The position numbers and the translations under genes are program-made. Positions 16,711 to 27,505 of a DNA stretch of 64,000 bases are shown here, piece by piece. The notes beneath the pieces are model-generated. The model worked only from the letters and a program-made list of their open reading frames with translations, made no database searches and had not been told where the DNA came from. This DNA is from Schaalia georgiae DSM 6843 (GTDB lineage: Bacteria > Actinomycetota > Actinomycetes > Actinomycetales > Actinomycetaceae), in contig NZ_AUBM01000006.1 of assembly GCF_000429245.1 (NCBI RefSeq), positions 1-64,000 of the forward strand, read 5' to 3'. The number at the start of each line of letters is the position of its first letter. Position 1 is the first letter of the stretch.

Positions 16711-18492
16711 ATGGGCTTCCTGCTTTCAGTGGACCTCACAACCCACAGGGCCATGATCACCGCCCTGCTCCTCACCATCGCAGTCCTGGTCGTCAGCGCG
16801 CTGGTGCTCCCCCTCACCCGCCGGGGCCGGGCCGGCTCTCCGCTCGGAGCAGTTCTGCCCAGGCGCGCGCACCCGTGGCGCACCGCCGGAAGGTGGTCCG
16901 TGCGGGCACTGGCGATGCTGCTCCCCGTCATCATGATCCTGGCAACGGGGGCCATGGCCTACAACCGCACGCTCAAGCTCGTCACCACTCCTCGCGACCT
17001 CTTCGGCATCATATCCGCGGGCCTGTCGGGCCCCCAGACTGACGATGTGCAGTCGGCGGACGGGCAATCCGACGGCGAACAATCCGCGCACGAGCAGACC
17101 CAATCCGGGGATCCCGCCCTGCTCACGGACTTCGAGCCCACCGAGGAGTCCGGGATGCTCAAGACCACGTGGACCGGACCGATCAGCGGCATCACCCAGC
17201 CCGTGTACGCCATCACCCCAGCGGGCTACAGGCCCAACGACGGCAAGAAGTACGGGGTCATCATGACGCTCCACGGCTACCCGGGCGACCCCGAGGGCAC
17301 CATGTGGGGCGCACAGGTCTCCGAGGCCCTGCAAAGCGCCATCGACCAGGGGCTCATCCCGCCGACGATCGTCATCGGCCCCGAGGTCAACGTCGATGAC
17401 TCCGAGCACGACTGCGCCGACCTGCCCGGGCGCCCGCCCGTGTTCACGTGGGTCACGAAGGACGTGCCCGCGATGATCAAAGCGAACTTCCCGAACGTGT
17501 CCACAGAGCGGGCCGCATGGATGATCGCGGGGTTCTCCTCCGGAGCCTACTGCTCTGTGTGGACCGCGATGCGCGCGCCCGACGTCTTCGGCTCAGCGGC
17601 CTTCCTTTCGGGCTACGACACACAGATCGAGGGCGAGATGAAGAGGCAGGGGCAGCAGTACCTGGCGGAAAACACGCTGTCGACCATGCTGGCCAACCGC
17701 ACGCCCGACGGACTGCGCATCTACGCGATGGCCGCCCAGGACGACGCCGTCGGCGGAGCGCCCACCGCGGTTGCCATGGCGAACGCCGCCAAGGCCCCCG
17801 ATTCGGTCACACCGGACACACCGGAGACGGGAGGACACGCCGGACCGTTGTGGAGGGAGCACATCCCCACGATGCTGGCGTGGTGGGGCTCGGACAACTC
17901 CGTCGCGCACGCCGTGGGCACGCCTCCCACCGCCGAGGCCGCGCAGTCGTCCAACGACTTCGGGCAGATCGTGACCTCGCAGACCGTCACCCACAGGACG
18001 CGCCCCTTCGGCGTGAACGGAGTCGGCTCACTGGTCGTCGTAGGGCTGCTCGCGCTTCTGAGCGCTGTGTTCTGCGCGCTGCTCGTGCCGCGATGGGTCG
18101 CGGCGGCCGGGGGCGGGAGTTCGCCGTCCCCCTCCCAGTCGGCCGATCCGGACGAGGCGGGAGCCGTGACTGCCGACCGGGCCACCGCCGCCGGGAGCGC
18201 CAACAGCGCCATCGCCTCGGGGCCGGACGAGGCGGCGGACACCGGAACCTCCCAGGCCACGGGCGGAGGAGCATTGGCGGCGCTACGCAGTCGCCTGGCG
18301 GGAGTGCGCGCACGCGCGTCCCGCCTGCCGCGGGGGCTTCGCCGCGCGTGGTTCTTCACCGCGCGCCTGGTCGCCGTCTCCGCGACGATGGGAATGGTCG
18401 CCCTGCTGTTCGGAATGCTCGGCAACGCCACTGGCGGTTTCTACACGTCGTGGCGGACCGCGCTCTCCTCCCTGATCGAAGCGTTCATGTAG
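16711..18492 (+). CDS. Membrane-anchored alpha/beta-hydrolase (esterase family)
   Basis: A 593-residue protein. One helix near residues 10-32 and another near 65-85 precede an acidic linker, then an esterase-D/mycolyltransferase-like hydrolase domain at about 140-400, then further helices near 430-455 and 550-575. The hydrolase has VIMTLHGYPGDPEG, the nucleophile elbow GFSSG (serine near residue 275), a QDDAVGG acid and a GGHAGPLWREH histidine. The catalytic domain should face outside. ATG at 16711 is used; TTG three bases upstream is possible, and the ribosome site is weak. The tight linkage to the MprF-like gene suggests a hydrolase or transferase acting on the same aminoacylated lipids, as known for the alanyl-phosphatidylglycerol synthase/hydrolase pair of Pseudomonas. 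This is inference. Confidence 0.75.
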   Translation: MGFLLSVDLTTHRAMITALLLTIAVLVVSALVLPLTRRGRAGSPLGAVLPRRAHPWRTAGRWSVRALAMLLPVIMILATGAMAYNRTLKLVTTPRDLFGIISAGLSGPQTDDVQSADGQSDGEQSAHEQTQSGDPALLTDFEPTEESGMLKTTWTGPISGITQPVYAITPAGYRPNDGKKYGVIMTLHGYPGDPEGTMWGAQVSEALQSAIDQGLIPPTIVIGPEVNVDDSEHDCADLPGRPPVFTWVTKDVPAMIKANFPNVSTERAAWMIAGFSSGAYCSVWTAMRAPDVFGSAAFLSGYDTQIEGEMKRQGQQYLAENTLSTMLANRTPDGLRIYAMAAQDDAVGGAPTAVAMANAAKAPDSVTPDTPETGGHAGPLWREHIPTMLAWWGSDNSVAHAVGTPPTAEAAQSSNDFGQIVTSQTVTHRTRPFGVNGVGSLVVVGLLALLSAVFCALLVPRWVAAAGGGSSPSPSQSADPDEAGAVTADRATAAGSANSAIASGPDEAADTGTSQATGGGALAALRSRLAGVRARASRLPRGLRRAWFFTARLVAVSATMGMVALLFGMLGNATGGFYTSWRTALSSLIEAFM

Positions 18493-18638
18493 GCAGGGTC
18501 ACTGGTCGGCCTGCGATCGGCCCGGGGCGCGTTCTTGTGCCGCGGATTGCCCGAAGCGGCCGCCACTGCACTGCCGCCGTTCTGGTGCGCGTTCGAACAC
18601 TATGAGCAGAATCGGGACGGAGAACGCTCCCCGTGCCC

Positions 18639-19694
18639 TCACCCCATCGGAGCCGCGTAGGTCCTGGTGAGCGGCATTCCCGACTCCGGTGAGAACCCCC
18701 AGTCGGAGGCGGGCAAGCCCGCGCGCACCAGTTCAGAGCCGAGAGCGGCGATCTGCGCGCCGTTGTCCGTGCAGAAACGCAGCGGGGGCATGCGCACCGC
18801 GACTCCCGCCCCGTCGGCGCGCGCGACCAGCAGCTCCCTCAGGCGCGAGTTCGCCGAGAAGCCACCGCCGACGACGATCGTCGAGCACCCCGTGTCCACC
18901 GCAGCGCGCACGGCCTTCGCGGTCAGCGAGTCGTTGACCGCCTCGGAGAATGCGGCGCACACGTCCGGCGCGCTCACCTGCTCCCCCCGGGCCTGGGCGC
19001 CCTCGACGTAACGGGCGACGGCGGTTTTGAGACCGGAGAACGAGAAGTCGTACTTGTGGCGCTCCTTGTCCTTGCCCGCCGCCAAGCCCCGGGGGAAGCG
19101 GATCGCCCCGCGGTCGCCCTCGCGCGACAGGCGGTCCACGTGGGGCCCGCCCGGGTACGGGAGCCCCAGGAGCCTGCCCACCTTGTCGAAGGCCTCTCCC
19201 GCCGCGTCGTCGAGGGTGCCGCCCAGTTCCTGGACGCCTGTCGCGATGTCGTCGACCAGGAGGACGCTCGAGTGCCCGCCGGAGACAACGAGTCCGATGA
19301 AGCGCTCCGGCAGGGGGCCCTCGGCCAGTTTGTCGACCGCGAGGTGCCCGATGACGTGGTTGACGCCGTACAGCGGCTTTCCCAACGACGAGGCGAGGGC
19401 CTTCGCCGCGCAGATGCCGACCGTCAGCGAGCCCACCAGCCCCGGGCCCGCCGCGACCGCCACAGCGTCCACGTCGGACAGGCCTGCCCCGGCCTCGGAC
19501 AGGGCGCTGCGCAGCGCGGGCAGGAAGGACTCCAAGTGCGCGCGGGACGCGATCTCGGGGATGATGCCGCCGTAGCGCGCGTACTCGTCCATTGACGTGG
19601 CCGTCCGGTCCGCCAGCAGGTCGCATCCGCGCACCAGGCCGACTCCGGTCTCGTCGCACGTCGATTCAATTCCAAGCACCAGGGGTTCACTCAC
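18639..19694 (-). CDS. tsaD: tRNA N6-adenosine threonylcarbamoyltransferase TsaD
   Basis: A 351-residue Kae1/TsaD protein that, with TsaB and TsaE, transfers threonylcarbamoyl from the AMP adduct to A37 of ANN-decoding tRNAs. It has LGIESTCDETGVGL, the metal-binding HVIGH, VSGGHSSVLLV, DDAAGEAFDKVGRLLGLPYPGG, FSFSGLKTA and VVGGGFSANSRLR. GTG at 19694 is preferred because it gives the standard N terminus and a TACACT hexamer lies seven bases upstream; an upstream GTG at 19715 would add seven residues. It is separated from tsaE-tsaB-rimI by sdhCAB and a zinc-ribbon gene. Confidence 0.95.
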   Translation of the reverse strand: MSEPLVLGIESTCDETGVGLVRGCDLLADRTATSMDEYARYGGIIPEIASRAHLESFLPALRSALSEAGAGLSDVDAVAVAAGPGLVGSLTVGICAAKALASSLGKPLYGVNHVIGHLAVDKLAEGPLPERFIGLVVSGGHSSVLLVDDIATGVQELGGTLDDAAGEAFDKVGRLLGLPYPGGPHVDRLSREGDRGAIRFPRGLAAGKDKERHKYDFSFSGLKTAVARYVEGAQARGEQVSAPDVCAAFSEAVNDSLTAKAVRAAVDTGCSTIVVGGGFSANSRLRELLVARADGAGVAVRMPPLRFCTDNGAQIAALGSELVRAGLPASDWGFSPESGMPLTRTYAAPMG

Positions 19695-19701
19695 GCCCCC
19701 A

Positions 19702-19707
19702 AGTGTA
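19702..19707 (-). promoter_or_regulatory. Candidate -10 of tsaD (leaderless)
   Basis: The minus strand reads TACACT, seven bases, then the GTG start. The G-run between them sits too close to the start to be a normal ribosome site. Confidence 0.4.
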
Positions 19708-19764
19708 GTTGCCACGGCTCAGGGCGGCCCCGGCCGCCGCGCCCGCCTGCCGTAGGAGCCCGAG

Positions 19765-20388
19765 TCAGGGGGCGGAGATCATCGGCGCCCCGCATCCGGA
19801 GCAGAACTTGGCGTCCTCGGTCTCCAGGTAGCCGCACTTCGTGCAGCGCACGCGGATCTGCTGCTCCCCTCCCCCGACGCGGGCCATCGCGTCGCGGATG
19901 ATCGGCACCTCCTCCAGGGCGTCCTGCATCTGGGCGCCCTTGGAGCGCTGCCACGGCTCGGCGTCGCGGGCCTCGCCCTCGGGCGAGAGGACGACACCCG
20001 ATCCGGCCAGTCCCTTGCGGCCCAAGGAACGCAGTCCCTGGCCCGCACTGATGAGAAAGAACCCGACAAAGGCCAGGGGGAACGCCCGGAAGATTCCGAA
20101 GAAGTTGTCGCCCGGACCCGCAGCACTGAAGCGCATCGAGCCGAAGAAGGCGAAAGTCATCACGAACGGGACGAAAAACAGGATGATGCCGACTGCGATC
20201 AGAACGGCCCCGCCGTAGTACGCGACCTTGCGCCACGTCTGCACGTCGTAGCGGCGCTCCTTGTCCCGCTCGTAGGGGGACTGGCCCTGGCTGGATTGGC
20301 CCGTCCATCCTTCCTGGGGCCGGCCGTAGGGCCGTCCTTGTCCGTACCCGCCCTGATCAGGACCAGCGGATCGCTGTGGTGCGCTCAT
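19765..20388 (-). CDS. Zinc-ribbon membrane protein of unknown function
   Basis: A 207-residue protein with a Gly/Gln/Pro-rich N terminus (about 1-45), two hydrophobic helices at about 55-80 (YYGGAVLIAVGIILFFVPFVMTFAFF) and 95-118 (AFPLAFVGFFLISAGQGL), a hydrophilic linker, and a C-terminal zinc ribbon with CTKCGY and FCSGCG (four cysteines). The ribbon would face the cytoplasm. I do not recognise a specific function. GGGAGG precedes the ATG, and a TATACT -10-like hexamer lies further upstream. It lies between sdhB and tsaD on the same strand with its own upstream region. Confidence 0.75.
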   Translation of the reverse strand: MSAPQRSAGPDQGGYGQGRPYGRPQEGWTGQSSQGQSPYERDKERRYDVQTWRKVAYYGGAVLIAVGIILFFVPFVMTFAFFGSMRFSAAGPGDNFFGIFRAFPLAFVGFFLISAGQGLRSLGRKGLAGSGVVLSPEGEARDAEPWQRSKGAQMQDALEEVPIIRDAMARVGGGEQQIRVRCTKCGYLETEDAKFCSGCGAPMISAP

Positions 20389-20782
20389 GACAACCTCCCA
20401 TGAAAGCGTCCAACAGGTCAGTATAGTCCAGAAGGGTATCCGGAAGGACCTCGGAGGGGTCCGTCATGTGACCGGGGCCCACTCCCTGACGGCAGGCAGG
20501 ACCTACCGGATGCGCTAACCAGAACACCCCGGGCGCGCGCAGCCGCCGACGGGGCCCGTCCGCAAATGCGCAGCACTCAGATCAGGGCCGCACGGGCACC
20601 GCTACAGGCCCCTGAACAGGGCGAACACCGTGGAACACGCGTGAAACACGAGCCGCCCAACCCCACTCAGCGCGCGGCCCCCACAACTCAGCGCGCGGCC
20701 CCGCAATGACCCGTGGAACACGACGCGGCCCCGCCCCCATGAGGGGACGGGGCCGCTGGCCACTGCTCGCACCCGTGAGGGA
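20389..20782. other. Intergenic region between sdhB and the zinc-ribbon gene
   Basis: About 390 bases with no gene. On the minus strand TATACT (20420-20425) is a possible -10 for the zinc-ribbon gene. A 17-base direct repeat, ACTCAGCGCGCGGCCCC, occurs at 20665-20681 and 20686-20702. A hairpin at 20725-20756 follows sdhB. Nothing else stands out. Confidence 0.5.
20725..20756 (-). terminator. sdhCAB terminator hairpin
   Basis: GCGGCCCCG at 20725-20733 pairs with CGGGGCCGC at 20748-20756, with extra CCCC/GGGG pairing inside around ATGA. It lies about 27 bases after the sdhB stop. Confidence 0.6.
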
Positions 20783-21522
20783 TCACACGCCCTTCAAGGC
20801 CGCTTTGCCCAGCTGGCGGTTGAGGTTGGCGATGACATCCAGCGGGATCTGCTTGGGGCAGACCGCGGCGCACTCGCCGATGTTCGAGCAGGAGCCGAAG
20901 CCCTCCTCGTCCATCTGATTGAGCATGGAGACCACGCGGCGGTAGTTCTCCGGCTTGCCCTGCGGCAGCAGACCCAGGTGCGTCACCTTCGCAGAGGTGA
21001 AGAGCATGGCCGAGGCGTTGGGGCACGCCGCCACGCAGGCGCCGCAGCCGATGCACGCCGCCGCCTCGAACGCCCGCTCGGCGTCCTGCTTGGGAACGGG
21101 GGTCGCGTCCGCGGCCGCCGCGCCGCCGGTGTTGACGGAGATGTAACCGCCGGCCTGGATGATGCGGTCAAGAGCGGACCGGTTGACCACGAGGTCCTTG
21201 ATGATCGGGAAGCCCTGGGCGCGCCACGGCTCGATCGTGATGACGTCGCCGTCGTTGAAGGACCGCATGTGCAGCTGGCAGGTCGTGGTCACCTCCGGGC
21301 CGTGCGCGATGCCATTGATGACGACGCCGCACTGGCCGCAGATGCCCTCGCGGCAGTCCGAGTCGAAGGCGATGGGCTCCTCGCCCCGTTCGAAGAGCTC
21401 TTCGTTCAGCACGTCGAGCATCTCCAGGAACGAGGACTCTTCCGAGATTCCCTTCACCTGGTATTCATGAATTGCGCCCTTGTCTTCGGGACCGTTCTGG
21501 CGCCAGATCCTCAGTGTCAGGT

Positions 21523-21526
<4 letters not shown>
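20783..21526 (-). CDS. sdhB: Succinate dehydrogenase/fumarate reductase iron-sulfur subunit
   Basis: A 247-residue iron-sulfur subunit. The 2Fe-2S ligands are in [13 protein letters not shown] and the following TTTCQ; the 4Fe-4S and 3Fe-4S clusters use [12 protein letters not shown] and [16 protein letters not shown]. It passes electrons between the flavoprotein SdhA and the membrane cytochrome SdhC at the inner face of the membrane. Its ATG overlaps the sdhA stop by four bases, and the order is sdhC-sdhA-sdhB. Sequence alone does not tell whether the complex runs mainly as succinate dehydrogenase or fumarate reductase in vivo. Confidence 0.95.
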
Positions 21527-23502
<1,976 letters not shown>

Positions 23503-23518
23503 GGTTCCTTGGCCTTCC

Positions 23519-24232
23519 TCAGTGGATGATCCCGGTGGCGATGGCTGCGGGCGGGGCCAGGAACATCACGAAGATGATGACGCCGACCAGCCCGGAGAGC
23601 ACGACGAGCGGCTTGCGGGTCGCGGGGCGCACCCAGCCGAGCGACTGGAACATGGACCAGAAGCCGTGGGAGACGTGGAAGCAGGCCACGCCGACGAAGA
23701 CCGCGTAGAAGAGCACCAGCCACGGGGACTGGAAGGCGGCGATCATGCGGGAGTAGGGGGCCGTGGTCTCGGAGCCGAAGTTCGCCAGTTGGCGGGGCAG
23801 GCTGGCCGTGGTGAAGTGCAGTAGGTGGAAGACGATGCCGAGGATCAGGAGGACGCCGGTCATGCGCATCGTGCGGGCCGCGTAGGAGTCGGACACCGAC
23901 TTGACGACGACGTAGCGGGTGCTGCGCGCCCGGCGGGAGCGCAGCCACGTGTAGGCGGCGGCGTAGAGGTGGATGATCAGCATGAGCGCCATCGCGGCCC
24001 TGAAAACCCAGATGAAGCCGCCGTGCGGGAAGATCGGTACGAAGGCCTCCTCGTGGAGCCAGTGGGCGTAGTCGTTGTAGACCTGCTCGCCCAGGAACAT
24101 CTTGAGGTTGCCGTATGAGTGGAAAAGGAGGAAGAACACGAAGACGAAGCCCGAGATGGCCATCAGCTGCTTGATGAAAACACTGGTGGTCCATGCGCGG
24201 CGCTTTTTCGTTGCGACGGTTGTTGTGGCCAT
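23519..24232 (-). CDS. sdhC: Succinate dehydrogenase cytochrome b subunit
   Basis: A 237-residue membrane anchor with five predicted helices, as in the single-subunit type B anchors. Histidines placed for haem binding lie in [33 protein letters not shown] and [11 protein letters not shown]. It exchanges electrons with menaquinone. It is the first gene of the sdhCAB operon. No Shine-Dalgarno sequence precedes the ATG; TATCCT lies exactly six bases upstream, so the operon may begin as a leaderless message. Confidence 0.92.
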   Translation of the reverse strand: MATTTVATKKRRAWTTSVFIKQLMAISGFVFVFFLLFHSYGNLKMFLGEQVYNDYAHWLHEEAFVPIFPHGGFIWVFRAAMALMLIIHLYAAAYTWLRSRRARSTRYVVVKSVSDSYAARTMRMTGVLLILGIVFHLLHFTTASLPRQLANFGSETTAPYSRMIAAFQSPWLVLFYAVFVGVACFHVSHGFWSMFQSLGWVRPATRKPLVVLSGLVGVIIFVMFLAPPAAIATGIIH

Positions 24233-24238
24233 GTGATG

Positions 24239-24244
24239 AGGATA
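24239..24244 (-). promoter_or_regulatory. Candidate -10 of sdhCAB (leaderless)
   Basis: The minus strand reads TATCCT-CATCAC-ATG. A six-base gap puts the start site on the ATG of sdhC. A -35 match is not evident. Confidence 0.45.
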
Positions 24245-24384
24245 TCCACCCCCGGCTCCCCCGATGTGGGACCATTGCCGTGACCCGCCCGCCCCTGTTG
24301 CAACGCACTGTCGTTTTCGGCGGTTTCACGCGGTTTCCTCACCCCGTTCCTCTCCGGGGAGGAGCGGGCCCGGCCTCGTCGGGG

Positions 24385-24401
24385 GCGCCCTCGGAGGGCG
24401 C
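24385..24401 (-). terminator. Possible terminator after rimI
   Basis: GCGCCCT at 24385-24391 pairs with AGGGCGC at 24395-24401 around a three-base loop. It lies between the rimI stop and the sdhC start. A small ATTTTCTAAAAT palindrome lies about 20 bases closer to rimI. Confidence 0.4.
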
Positions 24402-24433
24402 GTCCGGAGGGGATTTTAGAAAATGCTGCCTTG

Positions 24434-24991
24434 CTAATTCGATGGGTGTGCCGCCGGGCCCCCGGCCAAGCCCGCCAAGCGCATGACGAGGGCGTCCTCG
24501 ACGGGGTTGCGGAAGTAGCGGCGTCGGCGCCCGACCGCCTCGAAACCGCGCGACAGGTACAGGCCGATGGCGGCGGCGTTCGAGGCGCGCACGTCGAGGA
24601 AGAGCTCGTCTGCGCCCGCCCGCCGCGCCCACGCGATCAGGCCGTCGAGGAGGCGCGAGCCCACGGACCGCCCGCGCGCGCCGGGAACCACCCCGATCGT
24701 CATGATGTCCCCCTGGTCGCCGAGCACTTTGACTCCGCCGTAACCGCACGCCGTCCCGTCGGCGCGGGCGATGAGGTAGTGGGACGAGGCGGACGCCAGT
24801 TCCTCGCGGAGCATCCCCTCGGTCCAGGGGTCCTCGGGGAAGAGCAGCCCCTCCAGGCGCACCAGCTCGCGGAGGTCCCCCGCCCGGGCGGGAACGACGT
24901 CGACGGCGGGGCACTGCCCGCGTCCGGGGTCCGGAATGTCGCGCTCCCCGGGGGCGCCGGGTGCGCGCTGGGGATCCGGGCCGTCGCTCAT
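24434..24991 (-). CDS. rimI: Ribosomal protein S18 alanine N-acetyltransferase RimI
   Basis: A 185-residue GNAT acetyltransferase. The acetyl-CoA motif is IGVVPGARGRSVGSRLL, preceded by GDQGDIMTIGV and followed by FLDVRASNAAAIGLYLSRGFEAVGRRRRYF, which is close to RimI. The first 28 residues are a low-complexity Pro/Gly extension, so an internal start is possible. The ATG overlaps the end of tsaB by four bases. Linkage to tsaB and tsaE is a widely conserved arrangement. Confidence 0.88.
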   Translation of the reverse strand: MSDGPDPQRAPGAPGERDIPDPGRGQCPAVDVVPARAGDLRELVRLEGLLFPEDPWTEGMLREELASASSHYLIARADGTACGYGGVKVLGDQGDIMTIGVVPGARGRSVGSRLLDGLIAWARRAGADELFLDVRASNAAAIGLYLSRGFEAVGRRRRYFRNPVEDALVMRLAGLAGGPAAHPSN

Positions 24992-25683
24992 AGGCGCGCG
25001 GGCGCCCGGCCCTGGATGTCGGGGCGGCGCAGGTAAAGGGGCTGGGTGCCCAGGCGTTCCTCCTGCCCCCGGGCCAGGCGCGCTGCCACTACGCGGGACA
25101 TGACTGCGGGGTCCAGGTCGATGACGGGCCCTTGGCTCGCGTCGGCGAGGAGCTGCGCGGAGTGGGCGGGCAGGGGGCCGGCTGCGACGATGAGCCCGTC
25201 AGCCCCCCGCATCGCGCCCAGCAGGGCGTGCGCGGCCCCCACTTCCAGGCGCCCGACGAGCCGCACGTCGTCAGGGCCGTCGGCCTCGTAGCACCCCCAG
25301 TAGAGCTCGCGCCTGCGCGCGTCCGAGACCGCGAAGACCGTCATGTCGGGGGGCAGCAGGTCCAGTCCCTGGCGGGCGACGACATCCAGGGAGGCGACAC
25401 CGAGGACGGGGGCGCCCACCGCCTCGCCGATGACGCGGGCGGAGACGAGGCCGGCGCGCAGTCCCGTGAAGGGGGCGGGCCCCGTGCCCACCAGCACCCT
25501 GTCCAGCCCTGCACCGACCGCGTCCGGTCCCAGCCCCGCGTCCTGGAGGACCCGGCGGACCAGGGGGGTGAGGGACTCCGCATGGTGGCGGGCGGATCCG
25601 GCTGTGGCGCGTGCGACGGCCTCCCCATCGCGCACGAGGGCAACGGATGTCGCGTTCAGCGTGTCCAGGGCGAGTTCAAGCAC
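24988..25683 (-). CDS. tsaB: tRNA threonylcarbamoyladenosine biosynthesis protein TsaB
   Basis: A 231-residue TsaB, an ASKHA-fold scaffold that dimerises with TsaD in t6A synthesis. It has LALDTLNATSVALVRDG, RHHAESLTPLVRRVL, LDRVLVGTGPAPFTGLRAGLVSA and VLGVASLDVVARQ. As in the family, the metal-binding HxxxH of TsaD is absent. It overlaps tsaE upstream by eight bases and rimI downstream by four, so the three are translationally coupled. Confidence 0.93.
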   Translation of the reverse strand: MLELALDTLNATSVALVRDGEAVARATAGSARHHAESLTPLVRRVLQDAGLGPDAVGAGLDRVLVGTGPAPFTGLRAGLVSARVIGEAVGAPVLGVASLDVVARQGLDLLPPDMTVFAVSDARRRELYWGCYEADGPDDVRLVGRLEVGAAHALLGAMRGADGLIVAAGPLPAHSAQLLADASQGPVIDLDPAVMSRVVAARLARGQEERLGTQPLYLRRPDIQGRAPARL

Positions 25684-26254
25684 GGGTCGATCCTACTGCG
25701 TCCACGGAGTCGGACGGCGCGGCCCGCCGGAACGCCGCGACGACGGCTTCCAGGACCCCGTCCCACCGCTGCCCGAACGGGCGCATCACAATGTCGCGGC
25801 GCCCGTCGTCCACGGCCGCCAGGTCGATGGCACCGCCCAGGGCGGGCGCCGCGCCCCCTTGGGCACGGTGGACCCCGATCTCCAGGCGGGAGTCGGAAAG
25901 CGCCTCGGTCTTGCCCTCGCCCCATTCGACGACGGTCACCGCCTCGTCCAGGGAGGAGTCGAGGTCCAGGGTCTCCAGGTCCTCCAGGTCGCGGATCCTG
26001 TAGGCGTCGGCGTGGACGAGGTCGGGCCCTCCCCGCCCGGAGGGGTGGACGCGCGCGATGATGAAGGTGGGCGAGGCGACGCGCCCGAGCACGCCCATGC
26101 CCTCGCCGATCCCCTGGGCCAGGGTCGTCTTCCCGGCGCCGAGGCCGCCGCTGAGCATCACGAGGTCCCCGGCGGCCAGGACTGCCCCGAGGGCGGCCCC
26201 GAGGGCGCGGGTCTCCTCCGCCGAGCCGGTGGCGATGGTCGTCTCCCCTGCCAT
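25676..26254 (-). CDS. tsaE: tRNA threonylcarbamoyladenosine biosynthesis ATPase TsaE
   Basis: A 192-residue P-loop protein. The Walker A motif is GGLGAGKTTLAQGI, followed by VASPTFIIARVH, LVHADAYRIRDLEDLETLDLD and VTVVEWGEGK. It hydrolyses ATP to cycle the TsaB-TsaD complex. AAGGAG seven bases before the ATG overlaps the end of alr, whose TAG directly abuts the start. The length is slightly above the usual 150-170 residues because of a Ala/Gly-rich C-terminal part. Confidence 0.93.
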   Translation of the reverse strand: MAGETTIATGSAEETRALGAALGAVLAAGDLVMLSGGLGAGKTTLAQGIGEGMGVLGRVASPTFIIARVHPSGRGGPDLVHADAYRIRDLEDLETLDLDSSLDEAVTVVEWGEGKTEALSDSRLEIGVHRAQGGAAPALGGAIDLAAVDDGRRDIVMRPFGQRWDGVLEAVVAAFRRAAPSDSVDAVGSTRA

Positions 26255-27505
26255 CTACTGGCTCCTTCCCGCCCGGACGTGGATCCGGGGGATGTGGTCG
26301 CCCAAGCGGGTGACGACCTCGTAGTTGATGGTTCCGGCGGCCACTGCCCACTGGTCGGCGGTGGGGGCGCCGGTCGTGGGGTCGCCGAAGAGCACGGCGC
26401 AGTCCCCTACGCGGGCGGGCGGGGCACCCGATTGGGAGCTCGGCGTCCCGCCCGCCCCGTCGGCCGGGCCGAGGTCGATGACGAACTGGTCCATGCACAC
26501 CCGGCCCACGCAGCGCGCGGGCACGTCGCCGCCGGGGCCGCGCACCACCACGGGGGCGGCGTTGGAGGCGGAGCGCAGGACGCCGTCCCCGTACCCCAGG
26601 GGGACCAGGCCCGCCCAGCGCCGGGTCGGCGCCTCCCACGTCCCCCCGTACGAGACGGGCGCCCCGCGCTCGATGACCTTGACGGAGGTGAGGGGGGCGC
26701 GCAGCGTCATGACGGGCCGCAGTCCCAGTTCCCTCGCGTCCGCGACGGCGGGGTCGGGGGACAGGCCGTAGAGCCCGATCCCGGCGCGGACCATGTCGTA
26801 ATGGGTTTCCGGGTGCCACAGGATGCCCGAGGTGGCCGCCAGGTGGCGGATCGCAGGGCGGACGCCAGCATTCTGGAGGATCCGCAGGCCCCGTTCGAAG
26901 TTCTCGACGTGCGAGGCGGTCGAGGCCAGCCCGCCCTCGCTGGGGTCGTCCCCGCGGGACAGGTGGCTCCACGCGCCGACGACCTCGACTAGCCCATCGG
27001 CCTGCGCCGCCGCGAGCGCCGAGGCCAGGGCGGGTAGGTCCGCCAGCGTGGATCCCGCCCTGCTCATCCCTGTGTCGATCTTGACGTGGACGCGGGCGGG
27101 GCGGCCCACGGCGCGCGCCGCCACGCTGATGGCGTCGAGCACCCACGTCCACGACACCGACAGGTCGATACCGGCGCGGATGGCCCCCGCGAAGTCGGAG
27201 CCGGGGGTCGTGATCCACGCGAGCACGGGGGCGTCCGCCCGGTCGATGCCCGCGCGGTCGAGGCCCTCCCTCAATTCCACGGCCTCGGGCAGTTGGGCGA
27301 CGCCCAGCCAGTCGCTGCCGGAGGCGAGCGCCGTGAGGGCGACGGGCAGCAGGCCGTGCCCGTAGGCGTTGGCTTTGACGACCGCCATCTGCTGGGCGGC
27401 GGGAGCCGCCGCGCGGAGGACCCGGAGGTTGTGGGCGATGGCGCCGTGGTCGATGAGCGCCTCGCCGGGGTATGCGTCCGCCTGTGGCGCGTGGGTGTCA
27501 GTCAC
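26255..27505 (-). CDS. alr: Alanine racemase
   Basis: A 416-residue fold-type III PLP enzyme that makes D-alanine for peptidoglycan. The PLP lysine is Lys44 in AVVKANAYGHG; the second catalytic residue is the tyrosine in VSYGGTWEAP. Other family segments are HVKIDTGMSRAG, VRAGIGLYGLSP, VPLGYGDGVLRS, GRVCMDQFVIDLG and TINYEVVTRLG. The GTG at 27505 overlaps the nnr stop by four bases (GTGA). It carries an extra loop of about 15 residues (DGAGGTPSSQSGAPP) before RVGDCAVLFG. It is followed at once by tsaE. Confidence 0.95.
   Translation of the reverse strand: MTDTHAPQADAYPGEALIDHGAIAHNLRVLRAAAPAAQQMAVVKANAYGHGLLPVALTALASGSDWLGVAQLPEAVELREGLDRAGIDRADAPVLAWITTPGSDFAGAIRAGIDLSVSWTWVLDAISVAARAVGRPARVHVKIDTGMSRAGSTLADLPALASALAAAQADGLVEVVGAWSHLSRGDDPSEGGLASTASHVENFERGLRILQNAGVRPAIRHLAATSGILWHPETHYDMVRAGIGLYGLSPDPAVADARELGLRPVMTLRAPLTSVKVIERGAPVSYGGTWEAPTRRWAGLVPLGYGDGVLRSASNAAPVVVRGPGGDVPARCVGRVCMDQFVIDLGPADGAGGTPSSQSGAPPARVGDCAVLFGDPTTGAPTADQWAVAAGTINYEVVTRLGDHIPRIHVRAGRSQ

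Noticed and set aside
18493-18638. SOS/LexA box around GTTCGAAC near 18592
   Set aside because: Only the half-site TCGAAC is present; the second half at the required spacing is missing, and the site lies between two converging gene ends.
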